A stretch of DNA of 27,284 bases from JAWWBG01 sp033721095 (GTDB lineage: Bacteria; Actinomycetota; Nitriliruptoria; Nitriliruptorales; Nitriliruptoraceae), in assembly GCA_033721095.1 (NCBI GenBank), contig JAWWBG010000006.1, forward strand, positions 1 through 27,284, in the 5' to 3' direction. Within the stretch, counting starts at the first letter, position 1. Every line of letters starts with the position of its first letter. Positions 16,434-24,213 of the stretch are shown piece by piece. The position numbers were made by a program, and so were the translations under genes. Below the pieces are notes generated by a model. The model did no database searches and had not been told where the DNA came from. It saw nothing but the letters and a program-made list of their open reading frames with translations.

Positions 16434-17381
16434 ATGACCGTGACCCTGTCACGTCGCAATTTCCTGGCACGAACGGGCGTGCTCGGCGCCATGGCCGTGG
16501 CCGCGCAGGGTGGGCTGCGGCTGCCAGCGGCCCACGCGCAGGGTGCCGATGACCTGCTGGGGCCGATTTTTTCCGGCCTGAACCCGGCGCTCCAGCAGCT
16601 CGGCATCGACGCCATCGCCGGCCTCGGCTGCTTCCTCGTGCCGGGACCCGACGACTACTCGGTCCAGCAGGGCCTGACCGACGAGCGGCCCGGTGCGTTC
16701 GCCGCCGAGAACCACAACTTCCTGATCAACATCCTCGACTTCGACTTCGTCCCGCTGTCGGACACCGGCGCGCGCGCGATGACGCAGGCGCTGGTGACGG
16801 CCACCACGGACATCGGACTGCCCCAGGAGATCATCGACGCCCTCGGACCGGAGCTGCTCGGCGGCGCGGACAGCTTCGACGACCTCATCATCCAGCTGGC
16901 TGAAAGCGACCAGACCATCCCGACCGGCCTGGTCATCGCGATGTACCTCAACTTCGCCGCATCGCAGGTCAACCCCGCCTCGCTGATCCCGTCGCCGTTC
17001 ACGGCACCGTTCGCGAACCTGACCTGGGAGGAGAAGGGGGCAGCCCTCCAGGCCATCGAGGAGCAGCACGCCGGCACGATCGACATGCTCGACAGCAACC
17101 TTCCGCAGCCGGTCGAGGTGACGGCGTCGGGACTCATCAAGTTCGCGATCGGCGCGCTGCTCGAATACGTCGGGTTCGGGACCTACACCGAGTACGCGAT
17201 GTTCGATCCCGACAATCCGATGGTCCTCAAGGGCAGACCCGTGGGGTGGGAAATCAGCGGATTCAAGCCCGGAGACCTGACCTCGGGCGACGGATGGGAC
17301 GAGTTCATCGGGTACTACGGCGACGTCCAGGATGTCGAGGGGTCGTGGCAGCGCGGCGAGGGAGTGTTGAGCAATGACTGA
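16434..17381 (+). CDS. Tat-exported small protein, probable partner subunit of the GMC oxidoreductase
   Basis: 315 residues. A clear twin-arginine signal (SRRNFLA at residues 6-12) is followed by a hydrophobic stretch and an AHA cleavage site near residue 35, so it is exported folded. The mature part has no motif I can name with certainty. Its features are LTWEEKGAALQAIEE in the middle and, near the C terminus, LLEYVGFGTYTEYAMF followed by GRPVGWEISGFKPG and GWDEFIGYYGD. This layout recalls the small, Tat-bearing subunits (gluconate 2-dehydrogenase subunit 3-like) that accompany GMC-type flavoproteins and contact their substrate side. Its last eight bases overlap the GMC gene, giving tight coupling. 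It has a good ribosome binding site, GGGAG. The subunit role is inferred. Confidence 0.75.
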   Translation: MTVTLSRRNFLARTGVLGAMAVAAQGGLRLPAAHAQGADDLLGPIFSGLNPALQQLGIDAIAGLGCFLVPGPDDYSVQQGLTDERPGAFAAENHNFLINILDFDFVPLSDTGARAMTQALVTATTDIGLPQEIIDALGPELLGGADSFDDLIIQLAESDQTIPTGLVIAMYLNFAASQVNPASLIPSPFTAPFANLTWEEKGAALQAIEEQHAGTIDMLDSNLPQPVEVTASGLIKFAIGALLEYVGFGTYTEYAMFDPDNPMVLKGRPVGWEISGFKPGDLTSGDGWDEFIGYYGDVQDVEGSWQRGEGVLSND

Positions 17382-19329
17382 CGTCATCGTCATCGGAGCA
17401 GGCGCCGGCGGGGCCGTCGTCGCCAAGGAGCTCGCCGAACGCGGACTCGACGTCCTCGTCCTCGAGGGCGGCCCGCACCACACCGACCCCGAGAACACGT
17501 GGACACGATTCGAGAACGACTGCACCGAGCTCACGCGCGGGTATCTCCGCTACGGGCCCGGTGATCGCTCCAAGCCGTGGTGGCTGCGGGAGACCCCACA
17601 GAACTCGCTCATCTGGCAGGTGTCCGGTGTCGGTGGGACGACCCTGCACTACTACGGCAACAATCCGCGCGCCATGGCCGGCACGTTCATGGGCTACGAC
17701 GGCGCGGACAAGGATGCCTACGACACCGCGCACCCCTTCCCGTTCACCTACGAGTCGTTCATCCCCTACTACGAGTGGGTCGAGTACACCTTGCCGGTCC
17801 AGACGGCTGCCATGGGCACCAAGGAGGCCGTCTTCTTCCGGGGCTGCGAGGGCCTTGGGCTGCCGCACAACGCGTCCAAGGACGTCACGAAGGACTCGTT
17901 CCGTGCGCAGGAGAACGCCATCCTCCAGCCTGGTGGCACGGCCGGGACGACCACCGATTCGGCCGAGCTGGTGTTTCCGAAGGCGACCGGCTGCACGTTC
18001 TGTGGCTACTGCTTCCAGGGCTGCATCGAGCCACGCAACGCGCCTCGCAACCTCAAGGCGAAGCGGTCGACGGACAACTCCTACATCCCGATGGCCATGA
18101 CCGCGTCCCAGTGGCGGCCGGGCGGCAAGGACATCACGCTGGTGCCCGACGCCTTTGTCGTCAAGATCCTCCACGAGGTCCTGGGCTCGGAGACCGTCGT
18201 CACGGGCGTCCGCTGGCGGGACGTGAACACCGGCGACGTGCACGAGGAAACGGCGCCGGTCGTCGTGATGGCCGGCGGTTGCGTCGAGGATCCACGCCTG
18301 TGGTTCAACTCCGACCTGCCCAACCCGAACGGCTGGGTCGGCAAGGGCTTCACGGACCACTTCTTCGACTGGGTGATCGGCGTCTTCGACGAGGACACCG
18401 GTTCGTCCAAGGGCGTCGGTTCATCCGCCCGCGCCGACTTCCCCGGCCGCGGCGGGCTCGAGAACGTCGGCCTGCCGCCAGCGATCCAGGCCTTCTCGAC
18501 CCAGTTCTCGGACGCCGGGATCCGCGGGCTCTACGGCAATGGACTGGCCCGAACCGGCGAATGGGACGGCGACTCCGGCCGGCTCAGCGGCCAGGAGTTC
18601 AAGCGGATCATGTCGAACGTCGACAACCTGCTCAACATCCTCATCATCACCGACGACGACGTCGAGGAGCAGAACCACGTCGGGCTGTCGACGTTCCCTG
18701 CGGACGAGCACGGCCCGATCCCGAAGGTGACGTTCAAGGCACGCAACCGGTCCGCACGCACCCTGGCCAACCGCGAATGGCTCGCGAACAAGGGTGCGGA
18801 ACTCGCCCGCGCCGCCGGGGCCAAGGAGGTCTACCGGATCGACTGGCCGCCATTGATCCTGCACGTGCAGTCGACGATGCGCATGGGCCACTCGGCCGAC
18901 GACTCCGTCCTCGACGAGACGGGCGAGGCCCGGTTCGTCAAGGGCCTGTTCATCGGCGACAACGCGGCCCTCCCCAACGGCATCGGTGGCCCCAACCCGA
19001 CCATCACCAGCCAGGCGTTGGCGACGCGGACGGCCGAGTTCATCTTCCAGAAGTACTTCGACGGCGATCCGTGGGTCACGACCGACACCCCCATCCAGTC
19101 CATCGACGACCGCGTGACCGCTGCTGTGCTGGGCCAGGACCAGCCGGACCCCGACGAGGGTGGCGGTCGCGGGTTGCCCGCGACCGGGGCCGGACTGCCG
19201 GTCCTCGGTGGTGCCGCGATCGCAGCTGCCGCCATGCTGCGGCGACGGAACGGCGGCGAGGCACCGGGATCGCCGGACGGCGTCCACGACTGCACGGCTG
19301 CCCGCGACTGCGCCTGCAAGCACCACTGA
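17374..19329 (+). CDS. GMC-family flavoprotein oxidoreductase with C-terminal LPXTG sorting signal
   Basis: 651 residues. FAD-binding GAGAGG at residues 8-13 follows directly from the start, with EGG at the end of the second strand; there is no signal peptide. An in-frame TGA two codons before the ATG rules out a longer N terminus. GMC features include VSGVGGTTLHYYGNNPR, and a catalytic His497 in LHVQSTMRMG, ending with GDNAALPNGIGGPNPTITSQALATR (split here: GPNP at about Asn541). Cys207, 210, 213 and 217 form a CxxCxxCxxxC cluster, as in the alcohol-oxidase-like GMC subgroup. The C terminus has LPATG (601-605), a hydrophobic segment and RRR (623-625), then an unusual Cys/His tail. Likely substrate: an alcohol or sterol, unproven. 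Export probably depends on the coupled Tat protein. Confidence 0.88.
   Translation: MTDVIVIGAGAGGAVVAKELAERGLDVLVLEGGPHHTDPENTWTRFENDCTELTRGYLRYGPGDRSKPWWLRETPQNSLIWQVSGVGGTTLHYYGNNPRAMAGTFMGYDGADKDAYDTAHPFPFTYESFIPYYEWVEYTLPVQTAAMGTKEAVFFRGCEGLGLPHNASKDVTKDSFRAQENAILQPGGTAGTTTDSAELVFPKATGCTFCGYCFQGCIEPRNAPRNLKAKRSTDNSYIPMAMTASQWRPGGKDITLVPDAFVVKILHEVLGSETVVTGVRWRDVNTGDVHEETAPVVVMAGGCVEDPRLWFNSDLPNPNGWVGKGFTDHFFDWVIGVFDEDTGSSKGVGSSARADFPGRGGLENVGLPPAIQAFSTQFSDAGIRGLYGNGLARTGEWDGDSGRLSGQEFKRIMSNVDNLLNILIITDDDVEEQNHVGLSTFPADEHGPIPKVTFKARNRSARTLANREWLANKGAELARAAGAKEVYRIDWPPLILHVQSTMRMGHSADDSVLDETGEARFVKGLFIGDNAALPNGIGGPNPTITSQALATRTAEFIFQKYFDGDPWVTTDTPIQSIDDRVTAAVLGQDQPDPDEGGGRGLPATGAGLPVLGGAAIAAAAMLRRRNGGEAPGSPDGVHDCTAARDCACKHH
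19174..19248 (+). other. LPXTG-type cell-wall sorting signal coding segment
   Basis: Within the GMC gene this segment encodes LPATG, a hydrophobic stretch of about 16 residues (LPVLGGAAIAAAAML) and Arg-Arg-Arg. This is the three-part layout of a class C/E sortase substrate in actinobacteria. An acidic, Gly-rich linker (PDPDEGGGRG) precedes it. Unlike normal sorting signals it is followed by 26 more residues with three Cys. No sortase gene is in the window. Confidence 0.72.
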
Positions 19330-19395
19330 CCTTTTCCGTGCCAGCACGGACCCGTTCTGCGCGCTGACCCGCTGTCCGGAGGCAGTGAGCATCCG

Positions 19396-19401
19396 TAGGG
19401 T
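19396..19401 (+). promoter_or_regulatory. Candidate -10 box for the first cholesterol-oxidase-like gene
   Basis: TAGGGT lies 33 bases before the GTG at 19434, with GGGAGG (19421-19426) as ribosome binding site seven bases before the start. The second oxidase copy has the same arrangement (TACGGT, GGGAGG, GTG) at nearly the same spacing, which supports both as real control elements. The 104-base gap also holds a short dyad, CCGTGC-CA-GCACGG at 19336-19349, without a T tract. Confidence 0.42.
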
Positions 19402-19433
19402 GACCGGGTGGCTCGGCTTGGGGAGGTCGCAGC

Positions 19434-21158
19434 GTGACCCGGGGGCGCGCGCCGTCGCCGTCTCGTCGACGCCTGTTGCGCAACGCCGCAATCGTTGGCG
19501 CCTCGGCTTGGGTGCCGGCGTTTCGGCATGCCGAGGGCGACGAGCGGACGTGTGCCGACCCGCCCGACTTCCCGGGACATGTTGAGCGCTGGCGTCAGGG
19601 CTTCACCAACTGGAGTGGCGGGATCGTCGTCGATGACGTCTGGACCTGCGCGCCCCGTGACGCTCGCGAGGTCCTCGATGTCGCGGACTGGGCGGCGGCG
19701 CACGGCTACCGACTCCGAGCTCGCGGCGCCGGGCACAACTGGAGCCCGCTCGTCCTCGACGGTTCGGAACAGTGCGATGACCGCGTGGTCCTCGTTTCGA
19801 CCGTCGAGCACCTGACCGGTACGTCGCTGGTACCGGGACGACCCGGCCAGGTGCGCGTCGCTCCCGGCGTGTCGGTCGAGGCGCTGATGAACTACCTGGC
19901 TCCCCACGGGCTCGGGCTGACCAGCGCCCCGACGGTCGGCGACGTGACGGTCGGCGGGATGCTCGCCATCGCTGCCCACGGATCATCGCTCCCTGCCCGT
20001 GACGAGGATCCGGTCACCGGGACGACCTATGGGTCGTTCAGCGACCGCGTCGTCGAGATCACGGTCGTCGCCTGGGACCGGCGCCGAGCTCGACACCGAC
20101 TGCTCGCCATCCCGCGTCACAGCCCGGCTGCTCGAGCTGTTCTTGCGAACCTGGGTCGCGTGTTCGTGACCTCCGTGGTCATCCAGGCTGCCGAGGATGT
20201 CAATCTTCGCTGCGAGAGCCGGTTTGACGTTCCGATTTCCGAGCTGCTCGGACCGCCGGATCGCGGAGGCCGCTCCTTCGCGTCGTTCCTCGACGAAACG
20301 GGTCGAGTCGAGGTGCTCTGGTTCCCGTTCACGGAGGAGCCGTGGCTCAAGACGTGGTCCGTGCGGCCCGAACGACCGCTCCTCAGCCGTTCCGTGGATG
20401 GCCCCTACAACTACCCGTTCACCGACAACTACCCCGACCCCATCGCCGAGCTTGTCGCGGACATGATGGCGGGCAACAGCTCCGCCGGAGAGACGATGGG
20501 CCCGGTCATGCGCGCGGTGACCATGGCGGGCATCACGGCCACGGCGAGTCACGACCTGTGGGGTCCCGCGCGCCACCTGCTGCTCTACACGCGCTCGACC
20601 ACCCTGCGTGCGGACATGACCGGTCATGCCGTCCTGGTTCGGCGGCGGGACGTCCAGTCCGTCCTGCACGTGTTTCACGAGGTGTTCACGACGTTGCTGG
20701 AGGAGCACCGCGCTCGCGGCTCGTTCCCGGTCAACATGCCCGTCGAGATTCGCGCCTGCGGACTCGACTCGGGTGAGGCGGTGACGCGCGGAGCCGCGAT
20801 TCCGACCCTGTCGCCGATGGCGCCGGTACGCGGCCGGCCAGAGCTCGACATTGCCGTCTGGTTGAACTCCGTGAGCCTGACCGTGACACCGGATCGGCAC
20901 GGGTTCCGGGCCGAGTTGGAGGAGCGACTACTCCACGAGCTTGGTCGTCTCGACGTGGTGGTCCGTCCCGAGTGGTCCAAGTCGTGGGGCTACGGCGACG
21001 ACGGACCGTGGACGGGGTCGGACGCCTTCGCGGGCTGGATCCCGCGTTCCTTCGGTCGCGGCGACTGGGCCAGGGCCGTCGCGTCCCTCGCGTGGATGGA
21101 CCCCAACGGGGTGTTCAGCAGCCCGTTCCTTGATGGGCTGCTCCAGCCGCGTACCTGA
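19434..21158 (+). CDS. Tat-secreted type II (covalent-FAD) cholesterol oxidase homologue, copy 1
   Basis: 574 residues. Twin-arginine signal PSRRRLLRNAA near residue 10. Then a VAO-type FAD-binding domain: WSGGIVVDDVWTCAPR, RARGAGHNWSPL with His101 as the predicted covalent FAD ligand, and TVGGMLAIAAHG. The C-terminal substrate domain matches Brevibacterium sterolicum cholesterol oxidase type II as I recall it: RVEVLWFPFT (Glu293), YNYPFTDNYPD, DLWGPARHLLLY, MPVEIRACGLD (Glu438, Arg440), RPEWSKSWGY and the end PFLDGLL. All residues equivalent to the catalytic Glu-Arg-Glu set are present. The enzyme family oxidises 3-beta-hydroxysterols with O2, giving the 4-en-3-one and H2O2. The true substrate here may be another sterol or alcohol. 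GTG start with strong ribosome binding site. Confidence 0.88.
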   Translation: MTRGRAPSPSRRRLLRNAAIVGASAWVPAFRHAEGDERTCADPPDFPGHVERWRQGFTNWSGGIVVDDVWTCAPRDAREVLDVADWAAAHGYRLRARGAGHNWSPLVLDGSEQCDDRVVLVSTVEHLTGTSLVPGRPGQVRVAPGVSVEALMNYLAPHGLGLTSAPTVGDVTVGGMLAIAAHGSSLPARDEDPVTGTTYGSFSDRVVEITVVAWDRRRARHRLLAIPRHSPAARAVLANLGRVFVTSVVIQAAEDVNLRCESRFDVPISELLGPPDRGGRSFASFLDETGRVEVLWFPFTEEPWLKTWSVRPERPLLSRSVDGPYNYPFTDNYPDPIAELVADMMAGNSSAGETMGPVMRAVTMAGITATASHDLWGPARHLLLYTRSTTLRADMTGHAVLVRRRDVQSVLHVFHEVFTTLLEEHRARGSFPVNMPVEIRACGLDSGEAVTRGAAIPTLSPMAPVRGRPELDIAVWLNSVSLTVTPDRHGFRAELEERLLHELGRLDVVVRPEWSKSWGYGDDGPWTGSDAFAGWIPRSFGRGDWARAVASLAWMDPNGVFSSPFLDGLLQPRT

Positions 21159-21299
21159 CCCGATCCGGCGCCCTCGCATGCCCGCCGCCCGTCGCAGCAT
21201 TGTCGCTTCGAGCCGCAGTCGGGGATGACGCACCCGGATCAGGGTCAGCACGTATCAACAGTGGGTGCTGGCCCTCTGGTTGGGGGAGCCCTGGCTCCG

Positions 21300-21305
21300 T
21301 ACGGT
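21300..21305 (+). promoter_or_regulatory. Candidate -10 box for the second cholesterol-oxidase-like gene
   Basis: TACGGT lies 32 bases before the GTG at 21337, matching the layout upstream of copy 1 (TAGGGT, 33 bases). GGGAGG at 21324-21329 is the ribosome binding site. The conserved spacing shows that the control region was duplicated with the gene. The rest of the 178-base gap shows nothing recognisable. Confidence 0.4.
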
Positions 21306-21336
21306 GATTCTCGACGCCGGGGCGGGAGGTCTTGGC

Positions 21337-23052
21337 GTGACTCGGGGGCAAGCGCCATCGCCGTCGCGGCGTGCGGTGCTGCGCCACGCCGCGATCCTCG
21401 GCGCCGCCGCGTGGGCGCCCGCGTTTCGGTTCGGAACGGAAGCGGAGAACTCGTGCCCGGATCTGCCGGGCTTTCCCAGCGAGATCGAGCGCTGGCGACA
21501 GGCGTACGCGAACTGGAGCGGCCAGATCGTCGTCGACGACGTGTGGACGTGCGCCCCGCGTACGTCGCAGGACATCCTGGACCTCGCTGATTGGGCGGCG
21601 GCTTCCGGCCACCGCCTGCGACCGCAGGGCGCCAGCCACGGCTGGAGCCCGCTCATCATGTCCGGATCGGAATCCTGTCGTGAGCCGGTCGTGCTGGTCT
21701 CGACGCGCGATCACCTCACCGGGATGTCCTGGGTTGCCGGCAGCCCCGGACAGGTTCGGGTCGAGCCCGGCGCGAGCCTCGAGCAGTTGCTCGGCTTCCT
21801 CGGAGCCGCGGGCTTCGGGTTCGCGAACACCCCGGCCATTGGAGAGATCACGGTCGGCGGGATGCTCGCCATCGGCGCCCACGGCACCTCCGTCCCGACC
21901 GCAGGCGATGGTGATCCGATCGTCAGTCACGGGTCGATCTGCGACCGTGTCGTCTCGATCACGGTCGTCGGCTGGGCCCGGACGATCGGTCGCCACCGAC
22001 TGGTCACGATTCCGCGCCACAGTCCGGCCGCCCATGCGACGATCGCGTCCCTTGGCCGATGCTTCGTCACCGAGGTGGTGTTGCAGGGTGAGCCGGACAA
22101 CCGCCTGCGCTGCGTCAGCCGATTGGACATCGAGGCCGCCGAGCTGTTCGCACCACCGGAGAAGGGCGGCCGCTCCCTGTCCTCGTTCCTCGATCAATCG
22201 GGCCGGGTGGAGGCGATCTGGTTCCCCTTCACCGAACGTCCCTGGGTCAAGATCTGGGAGATCGCGCCAACACGGCCACTGACCAGTCGCCCGACGAACG
22301 GCCCCTACAACTATCCGTTCGCCGACAACATCCCCAAGGAGTTGTCCGATCTCGCCACGCTGGCGGTGACCGGCCATCCCGAGGTCGCCCCCGTCATGGG
22401 CCAGATGATGTTGGCGGCGACGGTGGCAGGTCTCACGACCAGCGCCTCGTGGGACCTCTGGGGTCCGTCGCGGGATCTGCTCCTGTACACGAAGGCAAGC
22501 ACCATGCGGGCGCGCGCCCTCGGCCATGTCGTCCTGGCGCGGCGCGCGGACGTGCAGCGCGTGCTCCACGGGCTGTGGCAGGAGTACGAGAAGGTGATCG
22601 AGGAGCACCAGGCGCGAGACGAGTTCCCGATCAACATGCCGGTCGAGGTCCGGGTGACCGGGCTCGACGCGGGCAACGCGATCACGTCAGCGGCGACGGT
22701 TCCGGCACTGTCTCCGCTTGCGCCTGTCAAGGGGCGACCCGAGCTCGACACGGCCGTCTACTTCAACTCGCTGAGCCTGACCGGGACGCCGGGCTTGGAC
22801 GCCGCGTGGGCACAACTCGAACGGGCCCTGGTCAGGCGATTCGGCGGCTCCGGCACCGTCATCCGCCCCGAGTGGTCCAAGGGCTGGGCCCATGGGGACT
22901 CCGGAGCATGGACGGATGAGGGCGCGCTTCGCGGCTGGATCCCGGACGGTTTCGGGCGGGGGGCATGGGCACGTGCCGTCCAGTCGCTGGATCGCCTGGA
23001 TCCGCACGGCGTGTTCTCGAACCCCTTCCTCGATGGGCTCTTGGCCGCCTGA
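21337..23052 (+). CDS. Tat-secreted type II (covalent-FAD) cholesterol oxidase homologue, copy 2
   Basis: 571 residues, alignable end to end with copy 1. Tat signal PSRRAVLRHAAILGAA, then WSGQIVVDDVWTCAPR and RPQGASHGWSPL with predicted FAD-linking His101. RVEAIWFPFT gives Glu292, and MPVEVRVTGLD gives Glu437 and Arg439. YNYPFADNIP, DLWGPSRDLLLY and RPEWSKGWAHG are kept. Differences include a 15-residue shift in the region after HGTSVPTAGDGDPIV and several loop changes, so this is an old duplication, not a fresh one. The start is GTG 21337, set by homology with copy 1 and by the GGGAGG seven bases upstream; a longer open frame from 21265 has no such support. The stop is nine bases from the end of the convergent acyl-CoA dehydrogenase gene. 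Confidence 0.88.
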   Translation: MTRGQAPSPSRRAVLRHAAILGAAAWAPAFRFGTEAENSCPDLPGFPSEIERWRQAYANWSGQIVVDDVWTCAPRTSQDILDLADWAAASGHRLRPQGASHGWSPLIMSGSESCREPVVLVSTRDHLTGMSWVAGSPGQVRVEPGASLEQLLGFLGAAGFGFANTPAIGEITVGGMLAIGAHGTSVPTAGDGDPIVSHGSICDRVVSITVVGWARTIGRHRLVTIPRHSPAAHATIASLGRCFVTEVVLQGEPDNRLRCVSRLDIEAAELFAPPEKGGRSLSSFLDQSGRVEAIWFPFTERPWVKIWEIAPTRPLTSRPTNGPYNYPFADNIPKELSDLATLAVTGHPEVAPVMGQMMLAATVAGLTTSASWDLWGPSRDLLLYTKASTMRARALGHVVLARRADVQRVLHGLWQEYEKVIEEHQARDEFPINMPVEVRVTGLDAGNAITSAATVPALSPLAPVKGRPELDTAVYFNSLSLTGTPGLDAAWAQLERALVRRFGGSGTVIRPEWSKGWAHGDSGAWTDEGALRGWIPDGFGRGAWARAVQSLDRLDPHGVFSNPFLDGLLAA

Positions 23053-23061
23053 CCCTTTCCG

Positions 23062-24213
23062 TCAGAGCCCGAGGGTGCCGGCGACGATCTCGCGCATGAT
23101 CTCGTCGGTGCCGCCGCCGATGGGTCCGAGTCGGGCGTCGCGCAACCAGCGGCGGACGGGGTGATCGGAAGCCGTCGCCTCCGTGCCGCGGACGTCGAGG
23201 GCGAGGTTGCAGGCCTTGACGGCCAGGCGTTGGGTCACCAGCTTGGACATGGCCGTCGCGCGCAGCAGCTCACCCTGGTCGACGACGGCGCCCTCCTCGT
23301 GGTTGACGTGCAGGCGCAGGGCGTGCTCCGTCAGCGCGTCGGCCTGGGCGATCTCGACCGCGAGGTCGGCGAAGGCACGTGACCACGCGCGAACAGACCC
23401 CCGATCGTTCGCGACGCGCACGGCATCCGCAAGCGCCTCGGCCGAGGCCACGTTGGAGCCCAGCGACATCATCAGCCGTTCCCACGCGAAGTTCTGCATG
23501 ATCGCGTAGAAGCCGCGTCCCTCCTCGGTCAGCCGGTTTTCGTCGGGCACGCGGACGTCCGTGAACGACAGGTCGCCGGTGTGCGAGGTCTGCCAGCCGA
23601 TCATCTTCATCCGGCGTTGCTCGAACCCCGGCGTGCCCGCCTCGACGACGAACAGGGTCACCCCGGCGTGGCCGGCATCCGGGTCGGTTCGCGCAGCGAC
23701 CACCACGTAGTCGGCCCACGACCCGTTCGTGATGAACATCTTGGCGCCGTTGATGACCCAGTCGCCGCCGTCGCGGACGGCCCGCGTGCGCAGGCCGTTG
23801 ACGTCGCTGCCGGCACCTGGCTCGGTGACGCCGAGGCCGCCGACGATCTCGCCCGCGATCGACGGGCGGAGCCAGCGTTCCCGGTGCTCATCGGATCCCT
23901 GGCGGGACACGTACAGCGACGCGAGCTGCGAATGGGCGCCGAGGTCCGCGGCCAACCCGCCCGAGCCACAGCGCGACAGCTCCTGGATCCAGACGACCTC
24001 GGCCAGCAGATCGGGGCCCGTTCCGCCCCACCGCGGATCGAACTTCGCGCCGAACCAGCCGGCCTTGCCGACGACGCCGAACAGGTCGCGGGGAAAGTCT
24101 CGGGCGGCCTCCCATTCCTCCACGTTGGGCGTGAGGTGCTCGCCGACGAAGTCGCGTGCACGCTGCCGGAGGGCCTCGTGCTCGTTGGTCAACAACGGCA
24201 GGGCCAACGTCAT
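23062..24213 (-). CDS. Acyl-CoA dehydrogenase, full length
   Basis: 383 residues with all three acyl-CoA dehydrogenase domains. The N-terminal helical domain starts NEHEALRQRARDF. The middle beta domain has GVTEPGAGSDVNGLRTRA (from residue 128) and WVINGAKMFITNGSWADY, which contact FAD and substrate. The C-terminal helical domain ends PIGGGTDEIMREIV. The MCAD catalytic Glu (YEGT) is Gly here (GGGT), as in LCAD and isovaleryl-CoA dehydrogenase, so the base is probably Glu245 in WERL, the position those enzymes use. It desaturates an acyl-CoA at C2-C3 in the cytoplasm, passing electrons to ETF. The start overlaps the stop of the half-size homologue upstream (ATGA), suggesting a heteromeric enzyme. 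Chain-length specificity is unknown. Confidence 0.93.
   Translation of the reverse strand: MTLALPLLTNEHEALRQRARDFVGEHLTPNVEEWEAARDFPRDLFGVVGKAGWFGAKFDPRWGGTGPDLLAEVVWIQELSRCGSGGLAADLGAHSQLASLYVSRQGSDEHRERWLRPSIAGEIVGGLGVTEPGAGSDVNGLRTRAVRDGGDWVINGAKMFITNGSWADYVVVAARTDPDAGHAGVTLFVVEAGTPGFEQRRMKMIGWQTSHTGDLSFTDVRVPDENRLTEEGRGFYAIMQNFAWERLMMSLGSNVASAEALADAVRVANDRGSVRAWSRAFADLAVEIAQADALTEHALRLHVNHEEGAVVDQGELLRATAMSKLVTQRLAVKACNLALDVRGTEATASDHPVRRWLRDARLGPIGGGTDEIMREIVAGTLGL

Noticed and set aside
19336..19349. CCGTGC-CA-GCACGG dyad after the GMC gene as a terminator
   Set aside because: The loop is too small unless the stem frays, and there is no T tract after it; such dyads are common in GC-rich DNA.
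17577..19367. Second plus-strand open frame (596 codons) inside the GMC gene
   Set aside because: It is Arg/His/Pro-rich without motifs; the GMC frame carries the FAD, Cys-cluster and C-terminal signatures.
21265..21336. Upstream start (GTG 21265) for the second cholesterol-oxidase-like gene
   Set aside because: GTG 21337 matches copy 1 in sequence, Tat signal position and GGGAGG spacing; the extra residues would also displace the Tat signal.
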